DNA from: Datura wrightii
Lineage: Eukaryota; Streptophyta; Magnoliopsida; Solanales; Solanaceae
NCBI GenBank assembly: GCA_035772735.1
Contig: JASDFA010000001.1
Span: forward strand, 60,836,001-60,900,000
Length of the DNA stretch: 64,000 bases
Reading direction: 5' to 3'
Positions 56,243 to 64,000 of this stretch are shown in pieces. The position numbers and the translations under genes were made by a program. Under the pieces are notes generated by a model. It worked only from the letters and a program-made list of their open reading frames with translations, searched no databases and was not told the origin of the DNA. Positions within the stretch are counted from its first letter, which is position 1; each line of letters opens with the position of its first letter.

Positions 56243-57837
56243 TGGTGTACCTACAAGTGTACGGATCGTACAAGTAATATAGTGGCCTTTTTTAAGAGCC
56301 GGATGTCAAACCCACAGGGACTGGACCAATTCAGCTAACTATCGAGTTCAAGTGTGATATTAAATACCGCAAGTGTTGATTATAGAAGTTTTCAATAGAT
56401 TTTAATTAAGTATAATTGTGGTCAATGAAATACTCTGAATTCATTCAAGGAGCAACATAGAGTTAAAGTCGGATAATCATGTGATACCACGATTTGCAAT
56501 GGTTTAAGTATGGAACTATCAATTGTCGTCTCACATAATTAGAATTGCATGTTCATGGTCTTCCTAACCTCTAAACATGACAAACTTGCCTCACTACTAC
56601 ATTGTGAGCGAGGATGCTAATTCTAGTTCGTGGGAAATTAACTACATGGATGTGGTTTATGGGGTTATGCCTTGATTAGGGTACTTTCGTACTTCCAACC
56701 ATTTAACCAAACTTAGCTTCACAACTACTTCTTCGAGTGGTGGAGTGACAAATCTAAGCCGGTGTCTTTCTCTCCCCATATTATCAACCAAAGAAGGTAA
56801 ATTAGGTATATTTCTATCCTAACCACAAAATCTTTTCAAAAGACAAGAACTTGCTTCTTACATTCTTATGTTCTTCCCTAGGTTTGCTTTCTCAAGCATT
56901 CGCCTAAGTTTAACGTATGTGTTTTCATGGTGATCAATCATAAAAACAACCAATATTTAAGAATGCAATAAAAAACAACAATCAATAACTTAATTCCAAA
57001 GCGAATTTGTAAAATCAGACTCATAACTCATGGCTTCAACCCTAGAGGAAGGGTTCTAGCCATTCAAGTTCGTAAAATTACAAGAAAACATTGTTAAAGT
57101 AACATACTTACAAGAATTGGTAGAGGAGAAGATGAAATTGATGAACCATAGGTGAGTTCTCCCAGTTATCCCTTCACTCCTAGGTGGTTTTTCAGAATAA
57201 AATTGTGACAAAATGATTTTAGGAGCTAAAGGACCTATTTATAGTAAATGAGAATTATGCAAAATTATGTCTGTCGTGGAATGGCTCCGTGTCACGGAGT
57301 GTATTGCGGAGCACTGCCTCCGCGACATGGAGGTAATGCAGATGCACACTGGAAATCGCCTTAGGATGACAATATGCCGAGGCTTGCCGCGATGGCCAGC
57401 GTGGCATGCTGCTCGTGCAACGTGATGGCAGGCGTGACACGGCGTTAGCGCGCAGGTCGCCTGGCGTGGCACGGTGCTGGCGCGTAGGATGCCTACCTAC
57501 TTGCTGTCTTCCTCTCGCGCATGGCATTGGTGTGGCACGGCGCTGGGCGCGTCACACGCACAGTGTGGCACGCTGCCTGGCGCGGCCAGCCTTGCCAAGG
57601 CATGCTTCTTTGCCGACTTTTGTAAATTGCTCCCGACTCCATTCCTCTACTTCACCAACTTATAAATTAGTTCCTCAAATTCATTTTAAAACTACAAAAA
57701 CAAGGACTAATCATGTTGGTTAGTACATATATTCACATTTATATAAAATCACATAAAAATGTATATAAATAATTAGATAAACAAGACTAAACTAAGTTAT
57801 AAAGCATCACTCGGGCATGCAATTTTGCCCGAGATCA
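56243..57837 (-). mobile_element. Solo LTR related to element T, nested in F's LTR
   Basis: 1,595 bp. On the minus strand it reads TGATCTCGGGC...GGTACACCA and matches T's LTRs throughout. Shared parts include the GC-rich block (about 57390-57610), TATAAAT at 57237-57243, the CCAGTCCCTGTGGGTTTGACATCC-like region near 56305-56330 and the segment about the fourth-exon-like CCACTACTTC text near 56720. CTGAG stands on both sides (56238-56242 and 57838-57842). No internal region: the product of LTR-LTR recombination. Confidence 0.9.
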
Positions 57838-59220
57838 CTGAGTTTCTCAAAAGACTGAGATAGAGTCAAACTTATCAGTTGATATTTTCATAGAATACTG
57901 AGTATATTGAGTACTAACTGAAATTCTGAGACTGAACATACTAAATCATTATCTTTTCATTCATGCATTTGTACTAACATTCATAATTCGAGTAAAAAGA
58001 TCATAACAATGTTGCATTCATATCTGAGTTCTAAATCATGCAAGTTATATTCAAATATCATACTAAGGATCAGGGTTAAGAAAGAAATATGTATAAACAA
58101 AACTAAGACATGAATTTAGCTAGGAATTATCATACAAACTTAGAGATTTAACAAATTTTAAAGAATTTCTTAACAAATTGAAAACCCTAGCTTCAAACTT
58201 CTACGGGACTAGAATTTAGAAAGTTTTCTGAAAATAAGTTGGGACACAAGTGGGAAAGAAAACCTTTTTTGAAATTCCACATACTTGAAGGAGAATCCCT
58301 GAGAATTAGCTTGGAAGATCTAAGAATAGATGGATGCCCTAGCTCTTGCCTTGAACTAGCTGTCTGAGTTTTGTACGTAGTGATTCTGAGTTTTGGGAGA
58401 GAATGAGAGGAAGTAGTCGATCAAGTCCCTAAATTCCCCTCTAACTGCACCTCAAACGAATTAGTTTTAGAGTTAAAATAGAGGCAAGTTACAAAAGTAC
58501 CCCTGGAAGAAACTCTAAAAAATTTCCCGTCAGGATCCAATGGGTCACACAATGAGTCATTGGTTGTGACCACAACTCATTGGGACTTATTGTTAGTCTT
58601 GGGCCTTGAAATTTTAGTTTTTGGACTTGACCAACCAATAGACAGGATGACTCATTGAATGCAACAACTAGTCGTTTCACTATTCGTTGTCACTACTAGA
58701 AATTTTGAATGATTTCTGAACTTGAACAATGGACGGGAACAACGACTCATTGGATGGGACAAAGGGTCATTATTTCCAATTGTTGTCACTAGAAGAGTTT
58801 TGAACCAACTCTGGATACCCCCCAACAGATGCATAGGATGACCCATTATTCGAAACAATGGGTCGTTGTTTCCATCCGTTGTTACTGGGTGACTTAGGCA
58901 GTTTCTGGATCTCACCCAATGGCTACATAGGATGAGTCACTATATCAAACAACGACTCATCATACCCATTGTTTGAAAGAAGGAATTTAGCAGGCTTCTG
59001 GAGTGGGTTACAACGAGCGACAAGATGGCTCACTACTTTTACATCGAGTCATTCTATGCCTCAGTGGTACCCTGGAGGAAATTTGTTGGAGCTTACAACG
59101 ACTCTTCTGATGGGTCATTATTCCTAACAATGACTCATTAGTTAGGTCGTTACGAAACAAAATTTTTCTAGTATTTCATTCTAAGTATAGGTTTAGTCTA
59201 AGGAACTTTGGGGTGTTACA

Positions 59221-59428
59221 TAAGGGCAAGCCTATGAGTCATCTTTTGCATGCATATTGAGTTCATTGAAAGAGTGAGCGATATTTCTTTATGTATGCCC
59301 AAGTCTAAATAGTTATACATCATGTTTGTGAAAGGAAATCTCTCCAAATAGTGAGGGGCACATAATGGTAAGATTTTGATGTATCTTTATTGATAAATTA
59401 CATATGATTCATGTTGGCCCAAATATAT
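59221..59428. other. Unassigned 208-bp stretch
   Basis: AT-rich sequence between F and H. No frame, repeat or recognised element end is visible. It may be older host or retroelement DNA. Confidence 0.4.
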
Positions 59429-60300
59429 TGTCACTCCCCACCTCGGGAGGCATGACTGGCACCTAGTGCCACACTGGGATTTGGACTAACCTGACTAGGC
59501 TGGTGCACTTCTGGTGCACGTTTGTAACTTAAGTCAGGTAATCGACGAGCTATATCTTGACTATAAATACAGCCTCTGGCAGACAAGGCCACCTGTAAAG
59601 AAAATAGCTAACCAAGAGCAACGCAATAACAAGGATCATATGCGGGCCAACAAGACCACCATGCTGTCTAGTATAACTGGAATGAAAGCAGGCAGATATA
59701 CTAGGCCCCACATGGCCAACGACAACCAATTAACTGAAGACCATAGTCTGCAAGCCTCTAAGAATGAGAATAATGGTCAGGTCACGGTCCCCGCCTACCC
59801 AAAAACTATACAATTAAAGACAGGAACTTCTACAACCTGGCAGCTTCGGATGAAAGGAGCTGGCCAATCAGCTGACTCTAAATAGCTGCTAACGGAGGTC
59901 CTGAATCCTGTCTATCTAAACCTAAAGGCAAGTATGCAGCGCCCCATAGCTGGGGGTCAGTACAATATGTGCCGACTATGTAAGGCAATAACAGGAGCTG
60001 ATTAAAACTGGTAAAAGCTGAAAGTGAACAGTAGTAAGGGCCAAAAGTTAACCTGTAAGCTATCCTTACCATAACTTGCATCTAGTAAATCACTACACGT
60101 GTATGAGCTAAAACTACACAACTATTCATTCATAAACTACAACTGGCAGAAAAATATACACACAAGAACCTAACCTAGCCCCCATAAGTCGGGAACATAC
60201 AAGCAACATAGATTAACCTACCTGAGCCCCCATAAGCTGCGGTAGGTGCCAATTAGTCTATATACCCCTATTGGTACCCCGTAGACTCTGCAAGTAACTA

Positions 60301-60386
60301 TAACTGTATCTGAGCAATCTGGGCTCCTGTAACTGTATCTAAGCCATCTGGGCTTCTGTAACTGTATCTGTTGTAGCTGGACCTCG
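60301..60386. repeat. 29-bp tandem repeat, three copies
   Basis: TAACTGTATCTGAGCAATCT-type unit with copies at 60301, 60330 and 60359, running into the next array. An isolated related string (CTGTAACTGTAACTGTATC) occurs in K at about 390-410. Confidence 0.8.
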
Positions 60387-60630
60387 AGCCTTGGCTCGAC
60401 TATGGGTCATCGTGTGACTATTGTGACTAGATCCCGAGCCTTGGCTCGACTATGGATCAAAATGTATCTGCTGTGACTAGATCCTGAACCTTGGCTCATC
60501 TATGGATCACAATGTATCTGTTGTAATTGGACCTTGAGCCTTGGCTCAACTATGGCTCATAATATATCTGTTGTAACTGGATCCTGAACCTTGGCTCGAC
60601 TATGGATCAAATGTATCTGTTGTAACTTAA
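60367..60630. repeat. 50-bp tandem repeat, five copies
   Basis: The anchor word CCTTGGCTCGACTATGG has its TTGGCTC at 60391, 60441, 60491, 60541 and 60591, an exact 50-bp period, joined by TGTATCTGTTGTAACTGGA-type spacers. Confidence 0.9.
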
Positions 60631-62895
60631 TACGGCCCTCACAGCCTCAATCTGATGTGACCCCATAAGCAACAACATCTAACAACCCAAATGTCATATG
60701 CAAAAACCTAGCTGGCCAGGGTTAACTCTGACGGGGGTTACTATTTCATCGCTATCGTCTCTATTCTATCTATAGCAACTGATCATAATAGGCTTATTCT
60801 GGAATACTTGTCCTCTGCGTAGAACAACTGTGGGATTGCTACTAATCGAATATACTCTTGAGCAGTCAGCCCTAACCTTCCATAGGCAGTTTATTATAAG
60901 TCTTAGCCTGGAGGTAACACTTTAATACTGTGGTTCTAGTCCCTCAGACACTAACTTGGTCTGTTCAGATTTCGTATGCCTTCTCGGGGTGATTCCTAAC
61001 CTCATAGGTGTGTTTATTTAGACTTAGCCGTTCCTAGTAACCTATTCTTGGGTATCTTACAAGAGTAGGTTGGGGCGTTAACCCCGTATCTAGACACCAA
61101 CAAAGCTTCCTCCTTAAGGTAGCTACTGCTCTATCAGACTGGTAACATCTGGGGTGGTGCCCTGAGTGACCTGTACGATAAGTATCGTATCGACTGAAAC
61201 TAACTGTGACTGGTGGTAGTTAATATATGGAAAACTGACCCCCAAATCACAAGGCATCTCCGATGTCATTGACTCTAGGGTAAGACCATACTAATATAAT
61301 TCTAGCCCTGGAGGTGTCAAGTTATGCCAACGACTTCCGGGCGAGCTTTACTCACAATACAGGGGCCAAACTGATAGTTATATTGCCCAGCTGTGCCTAA
61401 GATGTTCAACCTACTAACTCAGGCCCAACTACTATCCACAAACTTCTAAAGCCTAGGCACGACAGCAAAACATCAATTCTACTAACATAGTGAACCGAAG
61501 GGAAAAGGAGTTTCTATGACATTTCTAGCGTGAGTCACACTTAACGCCTTCTCTCTCGACAAAGGATACTGCAATATACTCTTGATATGCTTTCTAGAAA
61601 CTAGCCTCAACATATGTAATCATAATCTACTAATAACAGCTAATCCTGACATACATGATCTTTATATACTAGCAACAACTAATTATAACATGTAAGATCA
61701 TTGTCTACGTTCAAAAACATAGGTCGTACTATTATACGACGAGAATAACTTACCGAAGGGATAATCCTTAACATACCTAGAATACCGATTCTCGTTTAAC
61801 TGATTAGTTCCACTCAACTGCAGTCCTTATACTGAGAGAATAGGGCTAGTTTCAATACTAAATTCGACTAATAATGATATATTTCGATAGTATTATCAAT
61901 TATAATTCAACTCTGAATAACTCCATGAAAACCCACAATTTCTTGAGAGTTCAGAAGGGATAAATGCTTATCTGTTGCCTGTGGCCGTTTAGGATTCAAT
62001 TTGGAGCAATTTTGACAACCTTTTCCCGGAGGGGTTCCAGCTCACCAAGCGAATTTTCACGAAATAACTCTGCAACAATGCTTCCCACGGGCCTATAACT
62101 CGTTACCCAAGGCGAATCTGTGTTTAGATGGAGTTTGGTTGTTTAATTTGAAGAAAATTGGATGGAAAACTTAGAAACTCTCTTTGTACAGTCGAGACCT
62201 CTATTTTGAAACATTTCCCAAATGAGTTTAAAACCAAGGATTAATTATATAGAGTGTCACACCCGGCTTTGGGGGGTATGATTGGCACCTGGTGCCCTAC
62301 TAGGACCTGAACTGCTAGATTACTGAGCCTGAGCACATCTGGTGCCGGGCTGGCTCTAACTCAGATTCAGGGAAACAACGAGCTATATAACGGCTGTAAA
62401 TACAGCCTCCGGCTGACTAGGCCTATAGCCACCTGTACCTGTACTAACAGCTAACCAAAAACATATCAATATAGGGGAGCCTATGCGGGCCGACAAGGCC
62501 ACCATGCTGTCTAGTTATCTGTAACTCAACAATGAAATATTGGAAAGCTACGTGACCGGCAAGGTCACCACTACTGTCAAGCTATGGCCCCACACGGCCA
62601 ACATAAAAGAAACAGAAGTACTAACAGCTATACAACTGCATGGCCTCACACGACCGGCTCATCTGACCACAGGGAAATATATACAGACTGCAAGCCTCTA
62701 AGAATACTGATAAGATGGTCAGGATAGGGCCCCGGCCTACCCATGCTATACAACAAAAGAAAAGGGATAAACCTCTAGCTATCTAGCTCCGGATGACTGG
62801 AGCTGATGACCCTGTGAGCTGACTGGAATCACGAGGTATCAGCCCCTCGTCTATAAGTACCTGCAGGCAAGTAATGCAGCGCCCCCAAGGGGCAT

Positions 62896-62912
62896 CAGTA
62901 CCACTGGTACTG
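62896..62912 (-). promoter_or_regulatory. R-region-like hairpin in I
   Basis: CAGTACC-ACT-GGTACTG, a perfect 7-bp stem, in the same context (after GCAGCGCCCCC) as J's GTACA-ATAA-TGTAC. Confidence 0.5.
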
Positions 62913-63105
62913 AGTATGTAAAACAATAACTGAAAGAAATATCTAAAAACAACAACACAACTGATGGAACTGAAATAGGAAGGAGTAGACTAACTGACTG
63001 AAAATGTAAAGCTATGCCTACTCTTAACTATACTGGAAGGAGTAGGAGTCATACCTGAAGATGTATCGTTCTACTGTCGATCTACTCGTATCTCGTCTAA
63101 CATGG

Positions 63106-63130
63106 CATAACATAACATAACATAACATAG
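63106..63130. repeat. CATAA microsatellite
   Basis: Five CATAA units, with a last CATAG variant. Confidence 0.85.
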
Positions 63131-64000
63131 CATACACAAACCTTACCCGGCCCCCATAAGCCGGGAGGTACAACCAACACGCAATCTATACCCCTACCCC
63201 AGTCGTCCCATCTCCTATAATAACTATAAGCATCCTGCCGGTCCCCTGGGTATGCACTTGGCCTCACTGAGCCCCTGACTATAACTGCACCTGAGTCCGG
63301 AGGACTCCTAAATCAACACCCCAGGCATATCCGCTCGACGGGGGTGTATAAGGGCCGACCAAGGCACAATATGGGGAAAACTGGCATCCCATCTTCGTCC
63401 CCTGTGGGACGGCATGCCACTCCATAGAGCGATGTATCCTCGTCCTCTGGCGGATGAGTCAATACAGCTATTAACCCTGGGGCGGTCATGGAGGCTAGGT
63501 AATCCAACCCCAAGACAATACAGTGGTCTCAACTCGTAATACTACCTGCATATACCACATGCTGAAGCTAGTGATGATAAAGTATCTGTACATACTATAT
63601 GCTGACTAGTGATAGTGGTATGTATGTATTTAATACATGCTGAGACTGATAATGGTATATGTATATAAATATAATCTTCTACCATACTGTACTGAGTCTC
63701 ATGTTGAACAAGATATAGTTTTTCTGCTGGAAACCATGCTGTATAACTGAGTTCCTATAATAACATGATTTCTATTTCTAACATGCTTTCTAAACTTCAT
63801 TTTAACCTATCATTCTACTTCTGAGATACCTTACCGGTATTTACATTGCTTTACTAGGTTACAACTGAGTACGATAATATCCTAACATTCTTTACTAAAT
63901 CACATACTGGGCATGTTGTACAGTTCCTAACACTCGTATTAGAATTTATATCGTGCTAGCAAGTTTCACGCTATACATAACATGATGCTTCCAATATCGT

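Larger units (their letters stand above)
55216..59220 (-). mobile_element. Element F: LTR of a distinct chromovirus-like family (split by a solo LTR)
   Basis: Plus-strand ends TGTCACGACC (55216) and GGGGTGTTACA (59220). Without the nested insertion it is about 2,405 bp. The LTR plan is the same as in A-E (hairpin at 55619-55639, ACTCGGTGCTAAGTACTACTCC near 56010, motif-rich U3 at about 58540-59170), but the sequence is strongly diverged. U3 motifs are of an ATGACTCATTG type. F's internal region and 3' LTR are missing. Confidence 0.75.
59429..62254 (-). mobile_element. Element H: non-coding LTR-like element
   Basis: It starts TGTCACTCCCCACCTCGGG and resembles I (TGTCACACCCGG...) and J at this end, sharing GGCATGACTGGCACC, the GCCCCATAGC...GGGGTCAGTAC stretch and CCCCCATAAG. 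On the minus strand a TATATAA box lies at 62245-62251. There H is broken off by I, whose own start is at 62255. It contains two tandem arrays (60301-60386 and 60367-60630). No primer site adjoins its left end, so it is an LTR without internal region, or a larger non-coding element. One unrecognised open frame (59514-59885, 123 codons) is not supported. Confidence 0.65.
62255..64000 (-). mobile_element. Element I: non-coding LTR-like element, truncated by window edge
   Basis: It starts TGTCACACCCGGCTTTGGGG and is the closest relative of K (shared block 63260-63500 versus 250-600). A perfect hairpin is at 62896-62912 and a CATAA microsatellite at 63106-63130. It abuts or is inserted into H at the latter's TATA region. 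No protein is recognised; short minus-strand frames near 63310-63530 are low in support. Confidence 0.65.

Noticed and set aside
59514..59885. A 123-codon open frame in H.
   Set aside because: No recognisable domain, low-complexity context, and position inside a non-coding LTR-like element.
60367..60630. CRISPR-like array.
   Set aside because: The 50-bp units are contiguous diverged tandem repeats without unique spacers, in a plant genome.
63308..63532. Short minus-strand frames near the right edge with a plausible composition.
   Set aside because: They lie in element I; the related block in K (about 250-600) does not keep the same frame.

Overview
This window is plant nuclear DNA, most likely pericentromeric or other heterochromatin of a nightshade (Solanaceae: pepper, potato or tomato relatives). 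The sequence shows chromovirus-type Ty3/gypsy proteins, tRNA-iMet primer sites (TGGTATCAGAGC), an Athila-type gag and protease, and an Ogre/Tat-like primer site and gag remnant. The family assignments rest on protein motifs and termini. The Solanaceae assignment is my inference from the LTR style. I see no host protein gene, tRNA, rRNA or other cellular gene. Almost every base can be placed in an LTR retrotransposon layer, and every coding region is decayed by stops, frameshifts or deletions. For reference I name the elements A to K and T.

Layout. 1-1822: K, a non-coding LTR-like element cut by the window edge. It lies inside an LTR fragment (1823-2443) that in turn breaks the reverse transcriptase of chromovirus A (2444-5997, minus strand). 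5998-21673: G, an Ogre/Tat-like relic on the minus strand (gag remnant, long leader, primer site, probable 5' LTR). G is split by B (6431-16366, minus strand), a structurally complete chromovirus flanked by the 5-bp duplication CATGG. 21674-28091: chromovirus C (plus strand), cut in its integrase where D begins.

28092-47399: chromovirus D (plus strand), with two insertions that each carry a target-site duplication. J (30933-33602, AGGAG) is a solo LTR in gag. T (38859-46638, GTATG) lies in the 3' LTR. T is the most interesting element: it has complete LTRs, an Asp-type primer site, and Athila-like gag and protease, but no reverse transcriptase or integrase, which is the layout of non-autonomous TR-GAG elements.

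47400-55140: chromovirus E (minus strand), entering D's 3' LTR and truncated in its own 5' LTR. There it is fused to the leader, primer site and LTR of a further element, F (55141-59220). F's LTR holds a solo LTR related to T (56243-57837, duplication CTGAG). 59221-59428 is the only short stretch without an assignment. H (59429-62254) and I (62255-64000, cut by the window edge) are two more non-coding LTR-like elements related to K and J.

How the parts relate. The chromoviruses share one plan: LTR, Met primer site, gag with a CCHC knuckle, protease, RT, RNase H, integrase with a C-terminal chromodomain, purine tract, LTR. No copy keeps all catalytic residues; different copies have lost different ones. 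The LTRs share two features worth attention: a short hairpin in the probable R region whose stem changes in a compensatory way between families, and a dense array of ACGACTCGT-like motifs in U3.
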